This document shows positions 47,062 through 54,127 of a DNA stretch of 64,000 nucleotides, in pieces (within the stretch, counting starts at the first letter, position 1; every line of letters begins with the position of its first letter). Location of the stretch: assembly GCA_963702535.1 (NCBI GenBank), contig CAVPDG010000025.1:124001-188000 (forward strand). The letters run 5' to 3'. The notes beneath the pieces were generated by a model. The model did not search any database, was not told where the DNA came from, and saw only the letters and a list, made by a program, of their open reading frames with translations. The stretch is from CAVPDG01 sp963702535. Its GTDB lineage: Bacteria > Chloroflexota > Anaerolineae > Anaerolineales > UBA4823. The position numbers and the translations under genes are program-made.

Positions 47062-47652
47062 ATGCAACAAGCAGGCAATATCCATCCCGATTACGAGCAA
47101 GCCGAAGGACCCCGCGTCGATATCGTCGCTCTGGCTGCCTTGATCTTCGCCCTATTTCTGCTATCAAACCTGGTGTTCAAGCGCGCCAGCTCTCCTGCAC
47201 AGGTCGAAAAGCCCTCCACGCCGGAAGTAGCCCCGGTTACCGATCCGGCTGCGATCGCTGCCCCATATAACCACTACACCATTACCCAGGGTGTCCACGG
47301 CGCATCGTATGGGCAGATGGCAATCGACATCGCCGCCGGCAAAGGCAAAACGATCAAATCACCCATCAACGGCGAGATCACCCGCCTGTTCACCGATCGT
47401 TATGGCAATCCGACGCTGGTGATCGAGAACAAGTTCTACAAGATCACCCTGATGCATGGCATCTACACCGTCGCCGTCGGCGAGCGGGTTAAAATCGGTC
47501 AACCGATTGGCAAAGAGAGCAACAAGGGCTATACCACGGATATGCAAGGCAACCTGTGCACAGGGCGCAATTGTGGTTACCATACCCACCTCAACATCTT
47601 CGACAAGCGCCTGTCAAGAAATGTTGACCCCCTGAAACTGCTTGAGAAATAA
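47062..47652 (+). CDS. Membrane-anchored M23/LytM-type peptidase
   Basis: 196 residues. One N-terminal helix (VALAALIFALFLLSNLVF) anchors the protein, followed by a Pro-rich linker and a LytM domain: HYTITQGVHGASYGQMAIDI, INGEITRLFTDRYGNPTLVI, LMHGIYTVAVGERVKIGQ and CGYHTHLNIF. The HxxxxxxxD and HxH patterns that hold zinc in M23 enzymes are mostly kept, though the spacing is slightly off the classical form. Such enzymes cut peptidoglycan cross-links, or act as non-catalytic activators if degenerate. Anaerolineae envelopes are variable, so the true target is open. Confidence 0.8.
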   Translation: MQQAGNIHPDYEQAEGPRVDIVALAALIFALFLLSNLVFKRASSPAQVEKPSTPEVAPVTDPAAIAAPYNHYTITQGVHGASYGQMAIDIAAGKGKTIKSPINGEITRLFTDRYGNPTLVIENKFYKITLMHGIYTVAVGERVKIGQPIGKESNKGYTTDMQGNLCTGRNCGYHTHLNIFDKRLSRNVDPLKLLEK

Positions 47653-47657
47653 ATAAA

Positions 47658-47682
47658 AGCGCTGGGTAAGTGACCCAGCGCT
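47658..47682. terminator. Terminator between the M23 gene and a converging peptide gene
   Basis: AGCGCTGGGT (47658-47667) pairs with ACCCAGCGCT (47673-47682). On the minus strand it is followed by a T-rich run (47651-47657), so it mainly ends the peptide transcript. Confidence 0.7.
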
Positions 47683-47711
47683 CTCCATATCAGCATCGAA
47701 AACAACAGCCA

Positions 47712-47903
47712 TCAATTGGGGCTGAATGTGCGCACCAATGTATCTCCCGCGGCTAGCGTTGTGAGTGCAATCCCCCGCACTAATGTCCTGGCTTCTTGCT
47801 GGGCTTTGCTGAGATAACCGCTCGTCTGGTGAGCTGCTTTGCAGGTGGTGTTGGCAGCATCTTGCAAAGTATAGCCTGCCTTGATTTGCGTGCGGATGTG
47901 CAT
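47712..47903 (-). CDS. Small peptide with the M-x-[VI]-[RQ]-T-x-[LI]-[KR]-A-G N terminus (copy 1)
   Basis: A 63-residue peptide from the ATG at 47903, with AAAGGAG nine bases upstream. It starts MHIRTQIKAGYTLQDAAN, has one Cys (residue 21) and ends TLVRTFSPN. There is no signal peptide. The first ten residues match two other small genes here (53862-54050 and 56436-56615). Their closeness to a peptide-export ABC system suggests an exported or processed peptide. A promoter TTGATA-18-TAATAT is about 60 bases upstream. I know of no function. Confidence 0.6.
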   Translation of the reverse strand: MHIRTQIKAGYTLQDAANTTCKAAHQTSGYLSKAQQEARTLVRGIALTTLAAGDTLVRTFSPN

Positions 47904-48194
47904 AGCCGGAGCTCCTTTCACCCGGGTTGGGATCTTTCATCCATTCGTCGCAATATTATCATGCCAGGTGTACTTCTATCAAGAGTGATTTGACAGCCAT
48001 TCCGCTTCCCTGGCTATAAGACATTTGACTGATTTTCAATCATTTGAGCCTCCGAAAAAGCATACCCCGTGATTTTCTTTTATAATACATCCAAATGCCC
48101 GGTCAACGTGTGCGAGGTAGTGCCCATAAACTCATGATCTACCTCTCCTCTTATACCCGGTCAAAAGCTCAGGAATGGATAGGCCTGGATTCCC

Positions 48195-49352
48195 ATGTTA
48201 GACCAGCTACTTAATTTCATCTCAATAACCGCCTGGATCCTGTTCGCCGTCTTTGTCTTTTTCACCGTTATCCGGGCTTTCCAGTATGGCGGACTGAGCG
48301 AAGGTGTGCGCTCCCTGGGGCGCCCCTGGATCATCATCAGCCTGCTCCTGGTTGTCAGCATCTCCTTGCTCAGCGCCAGCCTGGTTTTCATCGAACCGCA
48401 GGAGACCGGTGTGGTCATTTCGCTGGTCAGCCCGGATGGTTACCGCCAGCAACCGCTGCGCTCAGGGTTGCACTGGATCGTCCCGCTTGCAGAGCGAGTC
48501 GAGCAATACCCCATTTTCTGGCAAAACTTCACCATGTCTTCCGATCCGCTGGAAGGCAGCAAAGTCGGCAATGATTTCATCGCTGCCAGAACCTCGGATG
48601 GACAATCTGTTTATGTCGACAGCTCCATCATTTACCGCATTGATCCAAACGAAGTCATCCGCGTCCACATCGACCTGCAGAACCGCTATGTAGATGATTT
48701 CATCCGCCCCCTTCTGCGCGGGGCGATTCGTACAGAAGTCTCCCAGTTCACTGCTGAAGAAGTGAACAGCTCCAAGCGCAAAGACCTGGAGAAGTCGCTG
48801 GAAGAGCAGATCCGCCAGGCATTGAGCGATAAGGGCTTTATCCTGGATCGCTTCCTGTTGCGCAACATCGCCTTTTCCAGCCAGTACGCCTCGGCGATCG
48901 AGCAGAAGCAGATCGCCGAACAGGAAAGGATCCAGAAAGAATACCAGGCTGAGCAAATGCGCAAGCTGGCAGAGGGCGAGCGGGATAAGACCAGGATCGA
49001 AGCGCAGGGTAAAGCCGATGCCGCCGTATTGGAAGGCGAAGCTGCCGCCAAGGTGATCTTGCTCAAAGCCCAGGCTCAGGCGGATGCCTTGCGCCTGATC
49101 AATGAGATCCTGCAGAAGAACCAAAACCTGATCACGTACGAATACGTCCAGAAGATCGCTCCCGGGGTGAAGGTCATGCTGCTGCCCAACGATAAGCCTT
49201 TCATCCTCAACATACCAGACATGGGTTTCAACCAGGAGCTTACAGCAGGCTCTGCGATCTCGCCCACGGTAACGCTGCCAGGCAGCTCATCGTTCCTGGG
49301 CACGCAGACGCCACAGCCCACGCCAACGCTCACCCCTACCCCGGGTCGTTGA
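48195..49352 (+). CDS. SPFH/prohibitin-family membrane protein
   Basis: 385 residues with two N-terminal helices (ITAWILFAVFVFFTVI; WIIISLLLVVSISLL). The SPFH domain has FIEPQETGVVISLVSPDGYR, then SGLHWIVPLAERVEQYPIFW and the TSDGQSVYVDSSIIYRID strand. A long coiled coil follows (IAEQERIQKEYQAEQMRKLA, RIEAQGKADAAVLEGEAAA). The Pro/Thr-rich tail is TPQPTPTLTPTPGR. SPFH proteins form large rings that shape membrane domains and affect proteases. A TATAAT box is at 48081-48086. The gene stands apart from its neighbours. Confidence 0.88.
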   Translation: MLDQLLNFISITAWILFAVFVFFTVIRAFQYGGLSEGVRSLGRPWIIISLLLVVSISLLSASLVFIEPQETGVVISLVSPDGYRQQPLRSGLHWIVPLAERVEQYPIFWQNFTMSSDPLEGSKVGNDFIAARTSDGQSVYVDSSIIYRIDPNEVIRVHIDLQNRYVDDFIRPLLRGAIRTEVSQFTAEEVNSSKRKDLEKSLEEQIRQALSDKGFILDRFLLRNIAFSSQYASAIEQKQIAEQERIQKEYQAEQMRKLAEGERDKTRIEAQGKADAAVLEGEAAAKVILLKAQAQADALRLINEILQKNQNLITYEYVQKIAPGVKVMLLPNDKPFILNIPDMGFNQELTAGSAISPTVTLPGSSSFLGTQTPQPTPTLTPTPGR

Positions 49353-49400
49353 TCGCGGTGCAGCCTCTGTCGGGGCAGGGAAAATTCGAAAACCAGGCTA

Positions 49401-49409
49401 TGTTATAAT
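49401..49409 (+). promoter_or_regulatory. Extended -10 promoter of the small membrane peptide operon
   Basis: TG at 49401-49402, one base, then TATAAT at 49404-49409 is an extended -10 element. No good -35 is seen, which such promoters do not need. Confidence 0.55.
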
Positions 49410-49492
49410 GGCGAGCAAAATAATCCGAAAGCATTCAACACAACGCCGGATCTGGCATCAGCAGAACCCGGCGACACCCACAGGAGGTCACA

Positions 49493-49570
49493 ATGGAGCT
49501 TTTGATCCTCGCCCTGGTTGCTCTTGGAATAGGCTACTTCATCGGGACTCGCCGAAAACCGAAGGCATAA
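49493..49570 (+). CDS. 25-residue single-helix membrane peptide
   Basis: A tiny gene with a strong ribosome site (AGGAGG at 49482-49487, five bases before the ATG). It encodes one hydrophobic helix, MELLILALVALGIGYFIG, with a basic tail TRRKPKA. The next gene starts with a near copy, MELILILILAGGIGYLFARS, with the basic end RSKYRKN. The strong ribosome site, the upstream extended -10 promoter and the similarity make it a credible gene, perhaps a regulator of or partner for the next protein. Confidence 0.6.
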   Translation: MELLILALVALGIGYFIGTRRKPKA

Positions 49571-49604
49571 GCACCCCGGCACCAAACCATAAAGGAGCAA
49601 AAAC

Positions 49605-50150
49605 ATGGAGTTAATCCTCATTTTGATCCTGGCTGGCGGCATTGGCTATCTATTTGCCCGCAGCAAATACAGGAAAAATGTCGACGCCGCTGTAGATACG
49701 GTAGCCACATCATCAAAAAGCTATACCAACAAGGCAACCGGTTGGTGGCGCCGGCGCTTCGGCAAGAAAAATGACCCGTTCCGCGCCTGGGCAACCGGAC
49801 CTGGCGCCCCGTACTTTGATGACGCCTTCAAAACCTGGCTTGCCGGACTGAGCGAAGAAGAAGCCAAGGCGTTCTCCAAGTCGCTGGAAGGCTACAGCAA
49901 CGGGCTGGGTTTCGATCTGAGTAAAGTTGAGAAGGGCGAGCTGGATAAGCAGCCTGCCTTGATGCAGGTCTTCGTCGAAGCCGTCGTCGTGTACAGCGGC
50001 GCTTATCGCAAAGCGCGCCAGGCGCACCAGGATGTCGCCACTAACAGCGGCGAGAAAAGCGAAGAACCGGCAACAGAAGAGAAGAAAGCCGCGGAAAAGA
50101 GCGTCAGCCGCCGTAAAAGCGATGGCGCCGAAGCCGCTCCGGCGGACTGA
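49605..50150 (+). CDS. Membrane-anchored hypothetical protein
   Basis: 181 residues with AAAGGAG before the ATG. One N-terminal helix (ELILILILAGGIGYLFARS) is followed by a basic stretch, then a helical domain with WWRRRFGKKNDPFRAWATGP, FKTWLAGLSEEEAKAFSKSL and VFVEAVVVYSGAYRKARQ. The last 45 residues are Lys/Glu/Ala-rich and probably disordered. The helix faces the short peptide upstream in sequence, so they may interact. I do not recognise the domain. A terminator follows. Confidence 0.65.
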   Translation: MELILILILAGGIGYLFARSKYRKNVDAAVDTVATSSKSYTNKATGWWRRRFGKKNDPFRAWATGPGAPYFDDAFKTWLAGLSEEEAKAFSKSLEGYSNGLGFDLSKVEKGELDKQPALMQVFVEAVVVYSGAYRKARQAHQDVATNSGEKSEEPATEEKKAAEKSVSRRKSDGAEAAPAD

Positions 50151-50172
50151 TTACACACAACGAATAACAACT

Positions 50173-50217
50173 AAACGGGGAGCAAGCCAGCGCAAAACGC
50201 CGGGCTGCTCCCCGTTT
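50173..50217. terminator. Intrinsic terminator between the membrane protein and ParA genes
   Basis: AAACGGGGAGCA (50173-50184) pairs with TGCTCCCCGTTT (50206-50217), followed by T-rich sequence on the plus strand and preceded by A on the minus side. It serves both converging genes. Confidence 0.75.
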
Positions 50218-50235
50218 GTTGTTCCTTGGATCCAA

Positions 50236-50991
50236 TCATGACCAGCGCAAGACGTACTGGACGAGCGCCTCATACTGCCTGGCAGCCCGGCTCTCTACAT
50301 CCAGCTCGAAGATCGTCTTGCCCTCCACGGGACACTCGCGCAAGACCGTGGCACGATGAATGGGCTCCAGCAGCAATCCCGCGAAGCGATCTCTGAGATC
50401 TCTCAGTGTGGCGCGGCTCTCGCGCGTCACGTCATCGTAAAATGTGGGCAAAATCCCCAATATCTTGCCTTTCCAGTTGAAATCCGTGCGCAGCGAATTG
50501 AGCGTGGCAGTAATATTGAATACGCCATCCGATGCCAGGTAATCCACCGCGCAGGGGATCAGCACGCCATCCGCAGCCCACAACGCCTGCACCTGCAGCT
50601 CGCCCACGCTGGGCGAAGTGTCCATAATCACGTAATCAAATTGTTCCCGCTGGGCGGCTGGAATCAAACGGTCATGCGTAAAGGTAATCGGCGAGCGCTG
50701 GATGCTCAACACCATCTGCGCTGTGGCGGTTTTCTTATCCCCCAGGATAACGAAAAGGTCGTCGCGGTCGGTGGAGCGCATCACCTGGCTGGCAGGCTGA
50801 TCCGACACCAGCAGGTTGAACGGTCCGGATTCCTGCCTCAAGCCCAGGATCGAGGCGCACTGCCCTTGCGGGTCCAGGTCCACCAGCAGCACCCGCTTTC
50901 CTGCCAGCACCAGTCCATGCGCCAGGCTGACAGCGGTGGTGGTCTTGCCGACGCCGCCCTTCTGATTTGCGACAGTGATGGTAGTTGTCAT
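50236..50991 (-). CDS. ParA/Soj-family ATPase
   Basis: A 251-residue MinD/ParA-type ATPase. The deviant Walker A KGGVGKTTT lies at 11-19, VDLDPQGQCA at about 37-46, and the Walker B region YVIMDTSPSVGEL at about 119-131. The sequence resembles chromosomal Soj-type proteins, but no parB or parS site is seen, so it is probably an orphan that positions another complex. It is the last gene of a leftward row after two pentapeptide-repeat genes, 12 bases after the first of them. Cargo unknown. Confidence 0.85.
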   Translation of the reverse strand: MTTTITVANQKGGVGKTTTAVSLAHGLVLAGKRVLLVDLDPQGQCASILGLRQESGPFNLLVSDQPASQVMRSTDRDDLFVILGDKKTATAQMVLSIQRSPITFTHDRLIPAAQREQFDYVIMDTSPSVGELQVQALWAADGVLIPCAVDYLASDGVFNITATLNSLRTDFNWKGKILGILPTFYDDVTRESRATLRDLRDRFAGLLLEPIHRATVLRECPVEGKTIFELDVESRAARQYEALVQYVLRWS

Positions 50992-51003
50992 GCCTGCCTC
51001 TAG

Positions 51004-52830
51004 CTATTTTTCCGCGGCGGGATTGGATGTTGGCTTGGCGGGTGGGGTGTAATCCAGCGGCCAGATGGTGAAGGCGTTATACGTTGCCCCGGTCAGGTTC
51101 GCCTGCAAGGTATAGGAAAGATCGTCCAGCTTGACCTCGTCGACCAGGATGGCTTTGGAGAGATCGGTGCTTCCCAGGTCGGCGCCGCTCAAGTCGACCC
51201 CCGCCAGGTACGCCGCTCCTAGCGTACCGCGCATGGTAACGCCGCTCATGTTTGCCGCGGAAATATAAGAAACCGCGTTCTGCCACTGCCCGCTGTTGTA
51301 GAAACTGCGCCCCACATCTGAGGTCACATTGATCGTTGCCGGGCTGAGCACATTGCCGGAAGCGATCAAGAAATACCCGCTCGGGCAGTCCTGCGTGTAG
51401 AGAAATGTGACCAGCTCTGCATACGCCAGGTCCGGTGGGAAGTCAATCGGAGTGGCGGAAGTAAACTGCGTTTGGTCAAAGGTAGCCACAGACAGGGAAG
51501 CATCGCTGAGGTCGGCGCCGATCAGGTTAGCCCGGCTTAGATCGGCGTTGGAAAGCTTGGTATTCTGCAGGTTAGACGCCCTCAGGTCTGCGCCTGAAAG
51601 GTCCGCCTGGCTGAAATCGCTTTGGCGCAGGTCTGCAAAGCGGAAATTGGCATTATTCAGATTAGCGCGCTGCAGGTTCACCCCCACCATCCGGGCGCCC
51701 TGGAAGTTCGCCCCTTCCAGGTTAGCGCCCGCCAGGCTGGGCTGCAAAGTGATGCTTTGCCCATCCAGGACCACGGTATCCACAAACGTCACCGGTCCGC
51801 TGGGACCGCGGGTAAATTCGGCGCTGGAGAGGTCCGTCCCCGAGAGCGTTGATCCCGCCAGGTAGCTGCTTCCCAGCTGCGCCTGGTGCAGGTCCGCCCC
51901 ATCCAGCCGGCTTGGGAAATATACCCCGCTGACCGAGAAAATGTCGAGCCTGGTCTCCACCAGGGAGGCCTCCCGCATATCCGCGCCGGATAGCCTGGCG
52001 CCGTAGAAATGCGCCCCATCCAGCTTTGCACCCGGCAGGCTGGCGCCGCCCGCATTAGTCAGCGTGAAATTGGCTCCGGAGAGGTCCGCCGCGGGCATCA
52101 GCGCCCCGGCGATCACAGCGTCTTTGAAAGTAGCGCCTGCCAGGTTGGCATTGCTGAGGTCTGCCCCCACCAGGTTGGCGCGGTCCAGGGTGGCGCCGAG
52201 CAGGTTAGCCTGGTGCAAGACAGCCCCTTGCAAGCTGGCGCCTGTGAAATTGGCGCCGTCCAGCAGCGCCTCGGATAGGTCTGCTCCGTTCAGGTTTGCC
52301 TGTGAAAATCGGGCGCCTTTCAACGCCGCCCCGGAGAGGTCAGCGCCGATCAGGGAAGCTTTATCGAGGACCACCGCAGTGAGCGTTATGTTGCGGGTGA
52401 AATCTACTGCGGTCAAGCGGGCGTTGGTCAGATCGGCGCCGTTGAGATTCGTCCTGTCCAGTACCGCCGTGCTCATAATGGTATTCACCATCTTGGCGCC
52501 CAGCAGGGATGCCCCGGTGAAATCAGCCCCGATTAAGGATGCCCCCGATAGGTTTGCGCCGCTCAAATCGGCGCCTGAGAAATTGGCATAATTCAGGTAT
52601 GCCCCGCTGAAATCCACCCCGTTCAGTGTAGCGCCGTTGAAATTTGTGCCATTTAACGACTGGTTGCGGAACTGCCTGCCGGTAAGATTGTCGCCGGAGC
52701 ATGCCGGTGGGCAGCGCACCGCCCGCGAGACAGCCCTGATCCCAAAGAATAAAAGCACCACTAGCCCGATGATCAGGAGCGTGCGCAGCGCCTCGCCAGA
52801 GTTGTTTTTTTGAGCCTGATCCCGCGCCAT
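51004..52830 (-). CDS. Membrane-anchored pentapeptide-repeat protein
   Basis: 608 residues. One N-terminal helix (LRTLLIIGLVVLLFFGI) is followed by CPPACSGDNLTGR and more than fifty A(D/N)LxX repeats that should form a right-handed quadrilateral beta-helix, with breaks near residues 340 and 480. The C-terminal end, TYNAFTIWPLDY, resembles that of the gene upstream. The same CPPxCxG start shows the two are paralogues. The orientation puts the repeats outside the membrane, so it is unlikely to protect DNA gyrase, as cytosolic relatives such as Qnr and McbG do. A ribosome site (AGGAG) lies upstream, eight bases after the previous stop. Confidence 0.85.
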   Translation of the reverse strand: MARDQAQKNNSGEALRTLLIIGLVVLLFFGIRAVSRAVRCPPACSGDNLTGRQFRNQSLNGTNFNGATLNGVDFSGAYLNYANFSGADLSGANLSGASLIGADFTGASLLGAKMVNTIMSTAVLDRTNLNGADLTNARLTAVDFTRNITLTAVVLDKASLIGADLSGAALKGARFSQANLNGADLSEALLDGANFTGASLQGAVLHQANLLGATLDRANLVGADLSNANLAGATFKDAVIAGALMPAADLSGANFTLTNAGGASLPGAKLDGAHFYGARLSGADMREASLVETRLDIFSVSGVYFPSRLDGADLHQAQLGSSYLAGSTLSGTDLSSAEFTRGPSGPVTFVDTVVLDGQSITLQPSLAGANLEGANFQGARMVGVNLQRANLNNANFRFADLRQSDFSQADLSGADLRASNLQNTKLSNADLSRANLIGADLSDASLSVATFDQTQFTSATPIDFPPDLAYAELVTFLYTQDCPSGYFLIASGNVLSPATINVTSDVGRSFYNSGQWQNAVSYISAANMSGVTMRGTLGAAYLAGVDLSGADLGSTDLSKAILVDEVKLDDLSYTLQANLTGATYNAFTIWPLDYTPPAKPTSNPAAEK

Positions 52831-52837
52831 AACCTTC

Positions 52838-53858
52838 TTACTCCTGGAAAATTGCGGAGCTGGGGATCACGAAACCCGTCGGCCAGACTGTAGACTTGTT
52901 GTACAGAACGCCCTGCAACTGGGTATCCTTCAACAATGGCTTTATCCGGCTTTCCGGAAGCTCGCGGATCACCGGATCGTAGATCAGCCTGGCAAGGTCA
53001 GTCTGCGCCAGCGCCCGGCGCAGCTCAGGACCGGTCAGGTTATCATACGAAAAATCCGGCGCCGACTGCGGAGGCACCGGCAGGATGAGCACTGCGCCGG
53101 TCAGGTCTGCGCCGCGCAGGTCGGCGCCGCTCAGGTTCGCTCCGATCAACAGCACGCCGTGCAGCTTTGCGCCCGCCAGGTTTGCCCCGGTCAGGTCGGC
53201 GCCAAATAAAGTGCTGCCGGAGAGGTTAGCCTGGCTCAGGTCACTGCCGACCAGCGTCCCGAGATTGAGCCAGGCGCCGGAGAGGTTTGCCTCCCTCAGG
53301 TTTGCCCCGCTAAATTCGGCGTAGTTGGCTGAAGCGCCGCTCAAGTTGGTGGTGCTCATACTGGCGCCACTTAAATTTGCCCGGTCCAGGTCAACGCCGC
53401 TCAGGTTCAGCCCGCTCAAGTTGCCCCCGATCAGATCGGCGCTGTTCAAAGTCACACCCAGCATTGAAGCCGTGGTAAGGTCGACGCGTTCCAGGGAAGC
53501 CGCGCGCAGGTTTGCGCCGCGCAGATCTGCTTCGCCCACATTCGCGTTCCGCAGGATGGCATTTTCCAAGTTTGCGCCTAATAAGCGCGCCTTCTGTAAG
53601 ATTCGCGCTCTCCAGGTCGGTCTGTACCAGGCGCGCTCCGCTCAAGTCCGCTTCTTGCAGGATCGCCCGCACCAGCACCGCTTTGTTAAGGTTGGCATCG
53701 ATGAATTGCGCTGAGCTTAAATCTACGCCTTCGAGGTTCTTGCCGCTCAGGTTCTCCCCAACACACAGCGGCGGGCAGCCGCGCGGCAAGGCGGAGCCGC
53801 AGCCTGTCAAAACTACCGCTGCCAGAACGAGAAAGACCAGCGCCCGCTGAAGGTACAT
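52838..53858 (-). CDS. Pentapeptide-repeat lipoprotein, one frameshift
   Basis: About 340 residues. The signal LVFLVLAAVVLTGC gives a lipidated Cys, followed by CPPLCVGENLSGKNLEG and repeats. The frame changes near 53575. The rest runs on as ADLRGANLRAASLERVDL and similar repeats to the C-terminal LYNKSTVWPTGFVIPSS. It is a paralogue of the next gene, in the same operon. It begins three bases after the stop of the small peptide at 53862, so translation is coupled to that peptide. Confidence 0.82.
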
Positions 53859-53861
53859 ACG

Positions 53862-54050
53862 CTAATTGGAGTTAAGTGAAGGGAGATGAACCAGGGAATT
53901 GAGCTTTTCCTGCCGCTGCTCGCACCCGCATGGCTTGCCCGTTGTGCGTTCATAGGTCTTTGCCAGGCGATCCATACCCGTCAGATGAGCGAGATCGGCG
54001 ACATAATCTCCCAAACCCGCCCCGGCTCGAATTCCTGTTTGCACATTCAT
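53862..54050 (-). CDS. Small peptide with the M-x-[VI]-[RQ]-T-x-[LI]-[KR]-A-G N terminus (copy 2)
   Basis: A 62-residue peptide from the ATG at 54050, starting MNVQTGIRAGAGLGDYVADL. An upstream ATG at 54059 is also possible. It has KPCGC with two cysteines (residues 41 and 43) and a Leu/Ser/Asn-rich end. AAGGAG lies upstream and a TATAAT box at 54072-54077 on the minus strand, so it may have its own promoter. It lies between the ABC protein and the pentapeptide lipoprotein. Function is unknown. The leader match to copies 1 and 3 is its main support. Confidence 0.6.
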   Translation of the reverse strand: MNVQTGIRAGAGLGDYVADLAHLTGMDRLAKTYERTTGKPCGCEQRQEKLNSLVHLPSLNSN

Positions 54051-54127
54051 GGCGATCATTTCTCCTTGCGTATTATATCAGCCGCCGCCTGCCCCGCATC
54101 TCTGCCTCGGCGGCAGATCGCCCCCCG

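Noticed and set aside
51407..53850. Plus-strand frames opposite the pentapeptide genes
   Set aside because: Repetitive antisense of the pentapeptide repeats without independent motifs.
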